Part shown: in pieces, positions 17,078 through 26,553 of the stretch | Layout: each line of letters opens with the position of its first letter | Position numbering within the stretch: the first letter of the stretch is position 1 | Origin: Pseudoduganella namucuonensis | Lineage (GTDB): Bacteria > Pseudomonadota > Gammaproteobacteria > Burkholderiales > Burkholderiaceae_D | Reading direction: 5' to 3' | NCBI RefSeq assembly: GCF_900116645.1 | Contig: NZ_FPBO01000002.1 | Coordinates: 273,743 to 337,742, forward strand | Length of the DNA: 64,000 bases | Translations under genes and position numbers: made by a program | The notes under the pieces: generated by a model | The model's database searches: none | The model's input: only the letters and a program-made list of their open reading frames with translations | Told to the model about the DNA's origin: nothing

Positions 17078-17731
17078 ATGAGAACACTAGCGATTCTGGT
17101 GGCGGCGGCCAGTTTGCTGCTGAGCGGCTGCGCCACGACCATCCGTAGCGATGTCACCACCTTCCAGCAGTGGCCGGCGAGCCTGCCCGAGAAAACCTAT
17201 GTCTTCGAAGCGCCGCCCGCGTCCGCCGACGACACGCTGGAACTGCGCACCTACCAGGCCATGGTGGCCGGCGAGTTGGCCAAGCTGGGCTTCACCCAGG
17301 CGGCCGACGGCGCCAGCCCCAAACTGCGCGTGGGCGTGCATTTCAGCACCATCGACCGTCCCACCAAGGTGCTGCGCGCGACCGACCCGTTCTGGATGGG
17401 CTCGCCGTACTGGGGACCGCGCTACTACGGCGGCGGCTTCTACCGGCGCGGCTACTACCGCCCCTATTTCGGCTACCGCTACAGCCCGTTCTACGACCCG
17501 TTCTGGGATAGTCCGCTGGAAATGCAGGAAACCATCCTGCACAACTACGAGCGCCAGCTGCGCGTGGCGATCAGCACCATCGACGGCAAGAAGCTGTTCG
17601 ACGTGACGGTGCAGAACACCAGCCGCAAACGCGCCACGCCGACGGTGATGCCGGCCCTGGTGCAAAGCGCCTTCACCGGTTTCCCGGGCGAGAACGGCAA
17701 GGTCAAGCAGGTGGAGCTCACCCTGCAGTAA
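17078..17731 (+). CDS. DUF4136-type lipoprotein
   Basis: This 217-residue protein begins with a lipoprotein signal ending LLLSGC, so it should be acylated on Cys 19. DVTTFQQWP after the lipobox and the repeated Tyr/Gly/Phe-rich centre (YYGGGFYRRGYYRP) match the DUF4136 family, whose function is unknown. The ATG at 17078 follows TGGGGA. It stands alone, divergent from pepN and convergent with the small membrane-protein gene 9 bases downstream. Confidence 0.8.
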   Translation: MRTLAILVAAASLLLSGCATTIRSDVTTFQQWPASLPEKTYVFEAPPASADDTLELRTYQAMVAGELAKLGFTQAADGASPKLRVGVHFSTIDRPTKVLRATDPFWMGSPYWGPRYYGGGFYRRGYYRPYFGYRYSPFYDPFWDSPLEMQETILHNYERQLRVAISTIDGKKLFDVTVQNTSRKRATPTVMPALVQSAFTGFPGENGKVKQVELTLQ

Positions 17732-17740
17732 GCACCCTCG

Positions 17741-17875
17741 TCAGCTGTAGTAGGCCTCGGTGGCGAATGTCAGCGCCACCACCAGCAGCACGGCCAGCAC
17801 CAGCACGATCAACAGGCGTCCGAATTTGGGGGAGCCGTCGTCGTCGGCTGGTGGCTGGGTCGTGGGTTCAGTCAT
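17741..17875 (-). CDS. Small single-pass membrane protein, 44 residues
   Basis: The frame encodes an acidic Pro-rich N-terminus (TEPTTQPPADDD), then one strong membrane span (LLIVLVLAVLLVVALTF) and a short tail. It overlaps the stop of the upstream quinone oxidoreductase gene by 8 bases on the same strand, which supports translation as part of that operon. I recognise no family. The topology suggests a small inner-membrane protein. Confidence 0.6.
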   Translation of the reverse strand: MTEPTTQPPADDDGSPKFGRLLIVLVLAVLLVVALTFATEAYYS

Positions 17876-18851
17876 GGGCGGGTATCAGGATGGTGGAGCC
17901 GGTGGTTTTGCGCGCCTCCAGGTCGGCATGGGCCCGGGCGACGTCGGCCAGATTATAGCGCTGCTGGACGACGATCTTCACCTCCCCGCTCTTGACCACG
18001 CCGAACAGCGATTTCGCCATCGCCTCCAGGTTCTCCCGTTTGGCCGTGTGCGTCGCCAGCGTGGGCCGGGTGATGAACAGCGAGCCGCGCGACTGCAGCT
18101 CGCCCAGGTTGAACGGCGGCACCGGGCCGGACGCGTTGCCGAAGCTGACCATGGTGCCCAGCGGCGCCAGGCAGTCCAGCGAGCCGGCGAAGGTGTCCTT
18201 GCCGATGGAATCGAACACCACCGACACGCCCTCGCCGCCGGTCAGCTCCCGCACCTTTTCCGTGAAGTTGTCCGTGTTGTAGTTGATCACGTGCCTGGCG
18301 CCGTGCTCGATGGCCAGCGCGGCCTTCTCGGCCGAACCGACCGTGCCGATCAGGTTCAGCCCCATCACGCGCGCCCACTGGCAGGCGATCAGCCCCACGC
18401 CGCCGGCCGCCGCGTGGAACAGCACCGTGTCGCCCGCCTTCAGCGGCACCGTGCGGTGGAACAGGTATTGCACGGTCAAGCCCTGCAGCATCATGGCGGC
18501 GGCGGTCTCGAAGTCGATCTTGTCCGGCAGCGCCACCAGCAGCGCGGCCGGCAGGTTGCGCACGTCGGCGTAGGCGCCGTTGGGACGGCCCGCGTAGGCC
18601 ACCCGGTCGCCCACCTTCACCTCGGTCACGCCCTCGCCCACCGCCTCCACCACTCCGGCGCCCTCCTGGCCCAGGCCGGCGGGCAGCGGCTGCGGATACA
18701 GACCGGTGCGGAAATAGACGTCGATGAAATTGAGGCCGATGGCGGCGTGGCGCACGGTGGCTTCGCCGGGACCGGGCGGGCCGACCTCGACATCCACGTA
18801 CTCCATCACCTCCGGCCCGCCGGTGCGGGTCATGCGTATCGCCTTGCTCAT
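17868..18851 (-). CDS. NADPH:quinone oxidoreductase (zinc-free MDR family)
   Basis: This 327-residue MDR protein has the quinone oxidoreductase features GLNFIDVYFRTG, LGQEGAGVVEAVGEGV and HAAAGGVGLIACQWA, the last forming the NADPH-binding AxxGGVG loop. It lacks the zinc ligands of alcohol dehydrogenases. AAGGAG precedes the ATG at 18851. The same frame stays open far upstream through mgsA and the exporter gene, but family alignment fixes the start here. It reduces quinones by one electron in the cytoplasm and may serve in redox or carbonyl detoxification beside mgsA. Confidence 0.9.
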   Translation of the reverse strand: MSKAIRMTRTGGPEVMEYVDVEVGPPGPGEATVRHAAIGLNFIDVYFRTGLYPQPLPAGLGQEGAGVVEAVGEGVTEVKVGDRVAYAGRPNGAYADVRNLPAALLVALPDKIDFETAAAMMLQGLTVQYLFHRTVPLKAGDTVLFHAAAGGVGLIACQWARVMGLNLIGTVGSAEKAALAIEHGARHVINYNTDNFTEKVRELTGGEGVSVVFDSIGKDTFAGSLDCLAPLGTMVSFGNASGPVPPFNLGELQSRGSLFITRPTLATHTAKRENLEAMAKSLFGVVKSGEVKIVVQQRYNLADVARAHADLEARKTTGSTILIPAHD

Positions 18852-18931
18852 GTCGGCTCCTTCAAAGGATTGCGGATGGCGCGATTGTGCCAGCGTTGGC
18901 CGGAAACGGTCGCGCCGTCGGAACGCGGCGG

Positions 18932-19315
18932 CTACTGCGCCGCGTTCGACTGCAGCTGCGACAGCACCAGGTGGGCGCTGGACAGATTGGTGGCGCAAGC
19001 CACGTTGTGCACGTCGCAGGCGCGCACCAGGGCGTTGATGTCCGGCTCGTGCGGCTGCGGCGTCATCGGGTCGCGCAGGAAGATCACGGCGTCGATCAGG
19101 CCCTCCACCAGCAGCGAGCCGATCTGCAGGTCGCCGCCGAAGGGGCCGGAGTGCTTGCGGTCCACCGTCAGGCCCACCTCGTTGGCCAGGCGGCCGCCGG
19201 TGGTGCCGGTGGCGACCAGCGTGCACTGCTTGAGGAAGGCCGCGTATTCGGTGGCCAGCGCGATCATGTCGTCTTTTTTCTTGTCGTGGGCGATCAGGGC
19301 GATGCGGGGATTCAT
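18932..19315 (-). CDS. mgsA: Methylglyoxal synthase
   Basis: This 127-residue protein converts dihydroxyacetone phosphate to methylglyoxal and phosphate. The catalytic Asp lies in [11 protein letters not shown] and the active-site His in PQPHEPD. The phosphate-binding ATGTTGG is present. It is shorter than the 152-residue E. coli enzyme at both ends but keeps the core. It lies between the exporter gene and the quinone oxidoreductase gene on one strand, with short gaps. Confidence 0.92.
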   Translation of the reverse strand: MNPRIALIAHDKKKDDMIALATEYAAFLKQCTLVATGTTGGRLANEVGLTVDRKHSGPFGGDLQIGSLLVEGLIDAVIFLRDPMTPQPHEPDINALVRACDVHNVACATNLSSAHLVLSQLQSNAAQ

Positions 19316-19345
19316 GGTGGAAGCGTCCGTAGTGGTGGTTGAGTG

Positions 19346-20248
19346 CTATTTTTTTGACAACAGGTAGATCCCGGCCAGCACCAGTGCGGTGCCGCCGAGC
19401 TGCCAGTCGGTTACCGGCTCGCCGAGGATCAGCGCGCCGAGGAACAGGGTGGAGACCGGGCCTATCATGCCGGCCTGCGAGGCCGTGCCGGCGCCGATGC
19501 GCTGCACGGCGACCATGGTCATGAACACCGGCATCACGGTGCAGAAGATGCCGTTGACCAGCGACAGGCCGTACACCGGCATCGGCTGCAGCAGCATCGA
19601 GGCCGGGCGCAGCAGGAAGAACTGGCCGACGCAGGCGACGCTGGAGACGCACATGGCGTAGGCCACCAGGCGCAGCGAGCCGAGGCGCTGGACCATCTCG
19701 CCGGACAGCAGCAGATAGGCCGCGTAGGCCGCAGCCGAGCCCAGCACCAGCGACGCGCCCAGCGCCACGTTGCCGCCGCCCTTCAGGTCGTGCAGGAACA
19801 CCAGCACGATGCCGGCGTAGGAGGTGAGCAGCGCCAGCCACTGGCGGCGGCCGATGTGCTGCTTGAGGAACAGGGTGGAGATCAGCAGCACGAAGGTCGG
19901 CGTCAGGAACAGGATCAGCCGCTCCAGGCCGACGGAGATGTATTGCAGGCCGAGGAAGTCGAGGAAGCTGGACAGGTAGTAGCCGACCAGGCCCAGGCCG
20001 ACGACGCGCCAGCGGTCCGCCCTGCCCAGAGGTGGCCCGGCGCGCATCTTCCAGACGGCGACGGCGGCGAACACGGGCAGCGAGAACAGCATGCGGAAGG
20101 CGATCAGGGTGACCGCGTCGATCTGGTGGCGGTAGAGCAGCTTGGCCACCACCGCCTTGGTGGAAAACAGCACCGCGCCGCCGACGGCGATCGCCAGGCC
20201 GCCCAGGTAGGCGGCGCGAGGCAAGGGGGCGGTCGCGTTTTTTTCCAT
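19346..20248 (-). CDS. EamA/DMT-family transporter
   Basis: This is a 300-residue inner-membrane protein with about ten hydrophobic segments in two repeated halves, as in the drug/metabolite transporter superfamily. The end of each half has the typical GALILGEPVTDWQLGGTALVLAGIYLL pattern, of which the second copy (near residue 270) is clearest. The substrate is unknown; relatives export amino acids or metabolites. It is divergent from the metalloprotease gene at 20357. Confidence 0.88.
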   Translation of the reverse strand: MEKNATAPLPRAAYLGGLAIAVGGAVLFSTKAVVAKLLYRHQIDAVTLIAFRMLFSLPVFAAVAVWKMRAGPPLGRADRWRVVGLGLVGYYLSSFLDFLGLQYISVGLERLILFLTPTFVLLISTLFLKQHIGRRQWLALLTSYAGIVLVFLHDLKGGGNVALGASLVLGSAAAYAAYLLLSGEMVQRLGSLRLVAYAMCVSSVACVGQFFLLRPASMLLQPMPVYGLSLVNGIFCTVMPVFMTMVAVQRIGAGTASQAGMIGPVSTLFLGALILGEPVTDWQLGGTALVLAGIYLLSKK

Positions 20249-20356
20249 GCCGGAATTGTACGTCCAAACCGGTTCCGGCGCCTCGCCCCGCGCCGAATTG
20301 AAAAATTACTAATATATTGCTAAAATGAACTTTCTATTAATGAAATTCAGCATGAG

Positions 20357-22639
20357 ATGACGGCGTTCAAATGGGTGGCGGGCGAGACCAAATCGATCCA
20401 GTACGCGGCCGGCGACACACTGGAACTCTCGGGGATCGCGGCATCCCAATTGGAACTGAGCGTCGCCGACGGCCGGCTGTTGCTGGCGGCGGGCGCGCTG
20501 GGCACGCTGACCCTGACGCCGGTGGCCGGCGGCGCGCTGACGGCGGCCAGCCTGGCGCTGACCTTCCCCGACGGCGGCCGCTACATCCCCGCCGGCCCCG
20601 ATGCGCTGACCGAGGGCGGCGACGGCGGCGATTACCTGCTCGGCGATGATCAGGGCAATTTCGTCGATGCCGGACTTGGCGACGACCGCGTGGAAGGAGG
20701 CGGCGACGGCGACTACCTCATTGGCGGCGCCGGCGACGACCTGCTGCTTGGCGGCGGCGGCGACGATCTTCTCGCCGGAGGCGACGGCCGGGACACGCTG
20801 GATGGCGGCGACGGCGCCAATCTGCTCCTGGGCCAAAAGGGCGACGACACCTACCTGGTCCACAGCCAGGACGACTATATCAGCGACAGCGGCGGCGTCG
20901 ATGGCGGCGTCATCAACGCCGACTGGTACAAGACGGCGGACGAGGTGGAAAACTGGACCTGGGCGCCCGGCGTGCAGCGGCTGCCGTACTGGGTCGACGC
21001 GCTGACGGCGGACTATGCGCCGTATGTCGCGATGCTGGTGCGGACAGCCGGCCGCAGCGTCCACTACAGCTTTCCCACGACGCCGGCGGATTTCTTCACC
21101 GACGATGACAGGCGGGACTTCCTGCCTTTCACGGAAGACCAGATCGCCTACACCCGCAAGGCCCTGGCCTATATCGAAACGGTGCTGAACATCAAGTTCG
21201 AGGAGACCGATTCCCCCGACCAGCCTTTGAGCATTGTGTTCGGCAACAACCGGCAGGAAGACTCCGCCGCCTACGCGAACAGCCTCCACGACGACTTCGG
21301 ATCCCCGCTCATGCTGAGCGAAGACTTTCTCGTCATGCATCCCAGCCGGGATGACGGCGACTCGCTGTACTCGCTGCTGATGCATGAGCTGGGGCACTCG
21401 CTGGGCCTGAAGCATCCCTTCGCCGCGCCGGACGCCTATGGAGGGGAGATCGGCGCCGGCCCCTATCTTGGGTCGGGCGAGGACCAGACCGACGCCACGG
21501 TCATGAGCTACACGGAAGGGGAACTGGCGCAATACGACCGATTCAGTCCGCTGGACATCGCCGCGCTGCAGTACCTGTACGGCGTGGCGCCCGGCGCCAC
21601 CGGCGCACGGACGCACGTGCTCGTTGCGACCGCCGCCAACATGATCTGGGTCGGCGCAGGCCTCAACATCATCGATGGCGCGCACCTGACCGCCGACCTG
21701 ACGCTGAACCTCGAACCCGGCCACTGGAGCCACATCGGCGCCAAGGCGGACACCATCACCGCCGCCGGACAGATCACGATCAACTTCGGCAGCGTCATCG
21801 TGGGCGCCAAGGGCGGCGCCGGCAACGACGCGTTGACCGGCAACGCGATAAGCAACGAGCTGTTCGGAGGGGCCGGCAACGACACCCTGTCCGGCGGCGC
21901 CAGCGACGACTACCTTTTCGGCGGCGCCGGCAATGACATCCTGTCCGGTGGCGCGGACCCCGACTACCTTGTCGGCGATGCCGGCAACGATATGCTGTCC
22001 GGTGGCGCGGATCCCGACTACCTTTTCGGCGAAGCCGGCAACGATACCTTGTCCGGCGGCGCGGAGGCCGACCAACTTTTCGGCGGCGCCGGCGTCGACA
22101 CCGCGGTCTTCACGGGAGCGCGCCGCGCCTATGACCTGGCGTGGCAAAACGAAGCGCTGACCGTCAGTGCCCTCGCCGGCATGGACGGCACCGACACGCT
22201 GAACGACGTAGAGCGGCTGCGCTTCGCGGACGGCATGCTGGCGCTCGATGTCGGCGGCGACGGCGCTGGCGGCCAAGTGTACCGTCTGTACCAGGCCGCC
22301 TTCGACCGCAAGCCGGACGCGGCCGGAGTCGGCTACTGGCTGGCGCAGGCCGACCAGGGCGCCGGCATGGCCGGCATCGCCGAGAGCTTCCTGCGCAGCG
22401 AGGAATTCGCCCGGCTCTACGGCGGCGCCAACCCCACCGATGCGGCCTTCGTCGCCAAGCTGTACAGCAACGTGCTGCACCGCGCCTACGACCAGACCGG
22501 GTACGACTACTGGACCTGGACGCTGGCCGCCGGCGCCTCGCGCGCCGAGGTGCTGCTCAGCTTCGCCGCCGGCGAGGAGAACTACCAGCAGGTGGCCGCC
22601 ATCATCGCCAACGGCTACGAGTACGCCCACTACGGCTGA
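20357..22639 (+). CDS. RTX metzincin protease with C-terminal DUF4214
   Basis: This is a 760-residue protein without a signal peptide, as expected for a type I secretion substrate. In order: a beta-rich N-domain; a first block of Gly-Asp calcium repeats (residues about 81-164); a serralysin-like protease with HELGHSLGLKH at residue 343 and the Met-turn VMSYTEG; a second block of GGAGNDTLSGG repeats (about 488-581); and a DUF4214 domain (about 628-757). RTX repeats on both sides of the protease are unusual; serralysins have them only after it. No exporter is adjacent; the only one in the window is at 49,291-53,845. Confidence 0.88.
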   Translation: MTAFKWVAGETKSIQYAAGDTLELSGIAASQLELSVADGRLLLAAGALGTLTLTPVAGGALTAASLALTFPDGGRYIPAGPDALTEGGDGGDYLLGDDQGNFVDAGLGDDRVEGGGDGDYLIGGAGDDLLLGGGGDDLLAGGDGRDTLDGGDGANLLLGQKGDDTYLVHSQDDYISDSGGVDGGVINADWYKTADEVENWTWAPGVQRLPYWVDALTADYAPYVAMLVRTAGRSVHYSFPTTPADFFTDDDRRDFLPFTEDQIAYTRKALAYIETVLNIKFEETDSPDQPLSIVFGNNRQEDSAAYANSLHDDFGSPLMLSEDFLVMHPSRDDGDSLYSLLMHELGHSLGLKHPFAAPDAYGGEIGAGPYLGSGEDQTDATVMSYTEGELAQYDRFSPLDIAALQYLYGVAPGATGARTHVLVATAANMIWVGAGLNIIDGAHLTADLTLNLEPGHWSHIGAKADTITAAGQITINFGSVIVGAKGGAGNDALTGNAISNELFGGAGNDTLSGGASDDYLFGGAGNDILSGGADPDYLVGDAGNDMLSGGADPDYLFGEAGNDTLSGGAEADQLFGGAGVDTAVFTGARRAYDLAWQNEALTVSALAGMDGTDTLNDVERLRFADGMLALDVGGDGAGGQVYRLYQAAFDRKPDAAGVGYWLAQADQGAGMAGIAESFLRSEEFARLYGGANPTDAAFVAKLYSNVLHRAYDQTGYDYWTWTLAAGASRAEVLLSFAAGEENYQQVAAIIANGYEYAHYG

Positions 22640-22675
22640 CGACGCATGGCGCGCGGCGCCAAGCCCGCCATAAAC

Positions 22676-22710
22676 ACCCCAGGGGTAATAAATACCCCAG
22701 GGGTATTTAT
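22676..22710. promoter_or_regulatory. Tandem palindromes upstream of yebC
   Basis: ACCCCAGGGGT occurs twice, at 22676-22686 and 22694-22704, 18 bases apart. The second is the centre of a perfect 23-base palindrome (22688-22710) with 11-base arms. No T-run follows, so a terminator is less likely than a two-site operator. It lies 116 bases before yebC and 37 after the protease gene. Confidence 0.5.
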
Positions 22711-22825
22711 GCGCTGCCGGGACGGCGGCCGCCGGGGAGCCGGCGGCCCCCTCGAACGGTCAAAAAAGGGGTGCCTTATGCTAAAATACCGGCCTCACTG
22801 GCATACCGTCGAAGGAAGATTGAAC

Positions 22826-23551
22826 ATGGCTGGACACAGCAAATGGGCCAATATCAAGCACAAAAAGGCCGCAACGGACGCGAAACGCGGCAAGATCTGG
22901 ACGCGCCTGATTAAGGAAATCACCGTCGCCGCGCGCATGGGCGGCGGCGAGCTCGCGTCCAATCCGCGCCTGCGCCTGGCCGTGGACAAGGCCGCCGACG
23001 CGAACATGCCGAAGGACAACGTGCAACGCGCGATCACCCGCGGCACCGGCGGCGAGGACGGCGCCAGCTACGAGGAGGTGCGCTACGAGGGCTACGGCAT
23101 CGGCGGCGCGGCCATCATCGTCGACTGCATGACCGACAACCGCGTGCGCACCGTGGCCGAGGTGCGCCACGCCTTCAACAAGCACGGCGGCAACATGGGC
23201 ACCGAGGGCTCGGTGGCCTTCATGTTCAAGCACTGCGGCCAGTTCCTGTTCGCGCCCGGCGTGAACGAGGACAAGCTGATGGAGGCGGCGCTGGAGTCCG
23301 GCGCCGAGGACGTGGTGGCCGACGACGAGGGCGGCTTCGAGGTGATCTGCGAGCCCAACGATTTCGCCGGCGTGAAGGACGCGCTGGAGGCGGCCGGCTT
23401 CAAGGCCGAGGTGGCCGAGATCATCATGAAGCCCGCCACCGAAACCAGCTTCACCGGCGACGACGCCGTCAAGATGCAAAAACTGCTCGACGCGCTGGAG
23501 AACCTGGACGACGTGCAGGAAATCTACACCAACGCCGTGATCGAGGACTGA
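22826..23551 (+). CDS. yebC: YebC/PmpR-family protein (TACO1-like)
   Basis: This 241-residue protein opens with the invariant [14 protein letters not shown] and has the usual three-domain length. Family members were long annotated as transcription regulators; recent work ties the group to translation of proline-rich stretches. GAAGGAAG precedes the ATG at 22826. It is followed by purD after 64 bases in the same direction. Confidence 0.95.
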   Translation: MAGHSKWANIKHKKAATDAKRGKIWTRLIKEITVAARMGGGELASNPRLRLAVDKAADANMPKDNVQRAITRGTGGEDGASYEEVRYEGYGIGGAAIIVDCMTDNRVRTVAEVRHAFNKHGGNMGTEGSVAFMFKHCGQFLFAPGVNEDKLMEAALESGAEDVVADDEGGFEVICEPNDFAGVKDALEAAGFKAEVAEIIMKPATETSFTGDDAVKMQKLLDALENLDDVQEIYTNAVIED

Positions 23552-23615
23552 TCGCCGCTGCTGGCAAACCCCGGCGGCCGCAGGGCCGCTCCCCCGTATT
23601 ATTTGGAACGGTCTC

Positions 23616-24884
23616 ATGAAAATCTTGGTAGTCGGCTCTGGCGGCCGCGAACACGCACTGGCCTGGAAACTGGCCGAATCGAAACGCGTACAGATGGTGT
23701 ACGTGGCCCCCGGCAACGGCGGCACGGCGCGCGACGCGCGTCTGCAAAACATCAATATCACCGACCTGCACGAGCTGGCCACCTTCGTCGAGCGCGAGCA
23801 CATCGCGCTGACCGTGGTCGGCCCCGAGACCCCGCTGGCCGGCGGCATCGTCAACCTGTTCCGCGCCCGCGGCCTGAAGGTGTTCGGCCCCAGCCGCGAG
23901 GCGGCCCAGCTGGAGTCGTCCAAGGACTTCGCCAAGGCCTTCATGCAGCGCCACGGCATCCCCACCGCCGAGTACCAGACCTTCTCCGACGTCAAACAGG
24001 CGCACGCCTACATCGACGCCAAGGGCGCGCCCATCGTCATCAAGGCCGACGGCCTGGCCGCCGGCAAGGGCGTGGTGGTGGCGATGTCGCTGGAGGAGGC
24101 GCACCAGGCGGTCGACCACATGCTGGCCGACAACCGCTTCGGCGACGCCGGCGCCCGCATCGTGATCGAGGAATTCCTGGCCGGCGAGGAGGCCTCCTTC
24201 ATCGTCATGTGCGACGGCAAGAACATCCTGCCGCTGGCCACCAGCCAGGACCACAAGCGCCTGCGGGACAACGACCAGGGCCCGAACACGGGCGGCATGG
24301 GCGCCTACTCGCCCGCCCCCATCGTGACCCCGGCCATGCACGCGCGCGTGATGCGCGAGATCATCAACCCGACCATCGCCGGCATGCACAAGGACGGCAT
24401 CCCGTTCACCGGCTTCCTGTACGCCGGCCTGATGATCGACGCGGCCGGCAATCCGAAGACGCTGGAATTCAACTGCCGCATGGGCGATCCGGAGACGCAG
24501 CCCATCATGGCGCGCCTGAAGACGGACCTGCTGACGGTGATGGAACACGCCGTCAACGGCACGCTGGACGCGGTCGAGCTGGAATGGGACCGCCGCACGG
24601 CGGTGGGCGTGGTGCTGGCCGCCGGCGGCTACCCGGACAGCCCGGCCAAGGGCGACGTCATCGACGGCATCCCGGCCGAGACGCCGGAGACCGTGACCTT
24701 CCACGCCGGCACGGTGGAGGCGGACGGCAAGCTCTTGACCAGCGGCGGGCGCGTGCTGTGCGTGGTCGGCCTGGGCGACAGCGTCAAGATGGCGCAGAAG
24801 CAGGCCTACGAGACGGTCGACAAGATCCACTTCGACGGCATGCAGTACCGCCGCGACATCGGCTGGCGCGGCCTGAAGCACTAA
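23616..24884 (+). CDS. purD: Phosphoribosylamine-glycine ligase
   Basis: This 422-residue ATP-grasp enzyme joins glycine to phosphoribosylamine in purine synthesis. The N-terminal MKILVVGSGGREHALAWKL, the ATP-grasp core IVIKADGLAAGKGV and the FNCRMGDPETQ metal site are all present. The length is normal. Its transcript ends in the strong hairpin at 24891-24948. Confidence 0.97.
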   Translation: MKILVVGSGGREHALAWKLAESKRVQMVYVAPGNGGTARDARLQNINITDLHELATFVEREHIALTVVGPETPLAGGIVNLFRARGLKVFGPSREAAQLESSKDFAKAFMQRHGIPTAEYQTFSDVKQAHAYIDAKGAPIVIKADGLAAGKGVVVAMSLEEAHQAVDHMLADNRFGDAGARIVIEEFLAGEEASFIVMCDGKNILPLATSQDHKRLRDNDQGPNTGGMGAYSPAPIVTPAMHARVMREIINPTIAGMHKDGIPFTGFLYAGLMIDAAGNPKTLEFNCRMGDPETQPIMARLKTDLLTVMEHAVNGTLDAVELEWDRRTAVGVVLAAGGYPDSPAKGDVIDGIPAETPETVTFHAGTVEADGKLLTSGGRVLCVVGLGDSVKMAQKQAYETVDKIHFDGMQYRRDIGWRGLKH

Positions 24885-24890
24885 GCGCCC

Positions 24891-24948
24891 AAAAAGGGGT
24901 CAGGTTCAATATTCCGCTCTGCGGAATATTGAACCTGACCCCTTTTTT
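24891..24948. repeat. REPIN-like 27-bp inverted repeat acting as purD terminator
   Basis: Two perfect 27-base arms flank a three-base loop. The outer 20 bases (AAAAAGGGGTCAGGTTCAAT) are the same as the ends of the transposase element at 46041-46963. The right arm ends in six T, so the transcript would form a strong rho-independent terminator. This looks like a non-autonomous relative of the transposase-linked REP sequences that now serves as terminator. Confidence 0.85.
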
Positions 24949-24995
24949 CCGCCATGCTACAATCCGTCCCTTCCACTTTTCTCCCCACAGCTTAG

Positions 24996-25913
24996 ATGTC
25001 GTCCACGCCCTCGCCTTCCGCCGTCAAGGATTTCCTGCTCGATTTGCAGAACCGCATCGTGCAGGCTTTGGAAGAGCTCGACGGCACGCCCTTCCTGCGC
25101 GACGAGTGGCAGCGTCCCGAGGGCGGCGGCGGCATCTCGCGCCTGGTGGAGGACGCGCCGGTGCTGGAACGCGGCGGCTGCAATTTCTCGCACGTGACGG
25201 GCGCGGCGCTGCCGCCATCCGCCGCCGCGGCGCGCCCGGAACTGGGCGGCCGGGCGTGGGAGGCGATGGGCGTGTCGCTGGTGCTGCACCCGCGCAATCC
25301 CTACGCGCCCACCGTGCACATGAACGTGCGCTTCTTCAGCACCACCACCGCCGACGGCACGCCGGTGTGGTGGTTCGGCGGCGGCATGGATTTGACGCCG
25401 TACTACGGCTTCGAGGAGGACGCGCGCCATTTCCACCGGGTCTGCCACGACGCGCTGGCCCCCTACGGCGCCGACCTGCACCCGCGCTTCAAGCGCTGGT
25501 GCGACGACTATTTCCACCTGAAGCACCGCAAGGAGGCGCGCGGCGTGGGCGGCATCTTCTTCGACGACTTCAACGCCGCCGGTTTCGAGCAGAGCTTCGC
25601 CATGGTGCGCAGCGTGGGCGACGCCTTCGTCGAGGCCTACCTGCCGATCCTGGCGCGCCGCAAGGACACCCCGTACGGCGAGCGCGAGCGCGATTTCCAG
25701 GCCTACCGGCGCGGCCGCTATGTCGAGTTCAACCTGGTGTTCGACCGCGGCACGCTGTTCGGCCTGCAGTCGGGCGGACGCACCGAGGCGATATTGATGT
25801 CGATGCCGCCCATCGTCAAATGGCGCTACGACTGGCATCCCGAACCCGGCTCGCCGGAGGCGGCGCTGTACACCGACTTCCTGCCGCACCGCGATTGGCT
25901 GGCCGGCGCGTGA
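24996..25913 (+). CDS. hemF: Oxygen-dependent coproporphyrinogen III oxidase
   Basis: This 305-residue haem-synthesis enzyme carries the family motifs [37 protein letters not shown] and the downstream [14 protein letters not shown]. It oxidatively decarboxylates coproporphyrinogen III to protoporphyrinogen IX. It begins right after the REPIN-like terminator. Its stop overlaps the GTG start of nadD by four bases. Confidence 0.97.
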   Translation: MSSTPSPSAVKDFLLDLQNRIVQALEELDGTPFLRDEWQRPEGGGGISRLVEDAPVLERGGCNFSHVTGAALPPSAAAARPELGGRAWEAMGVSLVLHPRNPYAPTVHMNVRFFSTTTADGTPVWWFGGGMDLTPYYGFEEDARHFHRVCHDALAPYGADLHPRFKRWCDDYFHLKHRKEARGVGGIFFDDFNAAGFEQSFAMVRSVGDAFVEAYLPILARRKDTPYGERERDFQAYRRGRYVEFNLVFDRGTLFGLQSGGRTEAILMSMPPIVKWRYDWHPEPGSPEAALYTDFLPHRDWLAGA

Positions 25914-26551
25914 CCTACCGCGTCGCCCTGCTGGGAGGCACCTTCGATCCGGTACACCATGGCCACGTCGCGCTGGGCGCCCATTTCATGCGCCTGCTGG
26001 GCGCGGACGAATTGCGGGTGCTGCCGGCCGGCGCGCCCTGGCAGAAAGCCGCCCTGGGCGCCGCCCCGGAGCAGCGCGCCGAGATGGCCGGGCTGGCCTT
26101 CGCCGGCCAGCCCTTCAAGGTGGTGGTGGACACCCAGGAAATCACGCGCGGCGGGCCGACCTACACGGTCGAAACGCTGCGCGCGCTGCGCGCCGAACTG
26201 GGACCGGAAACGTCGATCGCCTTCCTGATGGGCGCCGACCAGCTGCGGCGCCTGGACACCTGGCGCGATTGGCATGAACTATTCGGGCTGGCGCACATCT
26301 GCGCGGCGGCCCGGCCCGGCTTCACGCTGGACCAGCTGCCGCCCGCGGTGGCGCAAGAGATGGCCCGGCGCGCAGGGACGCCGGAACAGCTACGAAACAC
26401 CCCCGCCGGCTTGGCCTGCCTGGCGCCCGATCTGGCGCTGGACATGTCATCCACCGGCATTCGTGCGGCATTACAACGCGGAAATAAGCCAGACTCGCTT
26501 ATCTCCCCGGTGGTGCTAGACTATATTGAACAACATAATCTTTACAAATAA
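25910..26551 (+). CDS. nadD: Nicotinate-nucleotide adenylyltransferase
   Basis: This 213-residue enzyme adenylates nicotinate mononucleotide in NAD synthesis. The nucleotidyltransferase motif [11 protein letters not shown] and the C-terminal [10 protein letters not shown] are present. The start is a GTG at 25910 within GTGA, overlapping the hemF stop, so the two are translationally coupled. The reading frame is open further upstream, but nothing there matches the family. Confidence 0.95.
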   Translation: MTYRVALLGGTFDPVHHGHVALGAHFMRLLGADELRVLPAGAPWQKAALGAAPEQRAEMAGLAFAGQPFKVVVDTQEITRGGPTYTVETLRALRAELGPETSIAFLMGADQLRRLDTWRDWHELFGLAHICAAARPGFTLDQLPPAVAQEMARRAGTPEQLRNTPAGLACLAPDLALDMSSTGIRAALQRGNKPDSLISPVVLDYIEQHNLYK

Positions 26552-26553
26552 TA

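Noticed and set aside
17868..20267. A single 799-codon protein spanning exporter, mgsA and oxidoreductase
   Set aside because: Only the last 327 codons match a family; the rest is out of frame with clear genes there.
20600..22100. Short tandem GC-rich repeats suggestive of a CRISPR array
   Set aside because: They encode Gly-Asp calcium repeats in frame and lack spacers of constant length.
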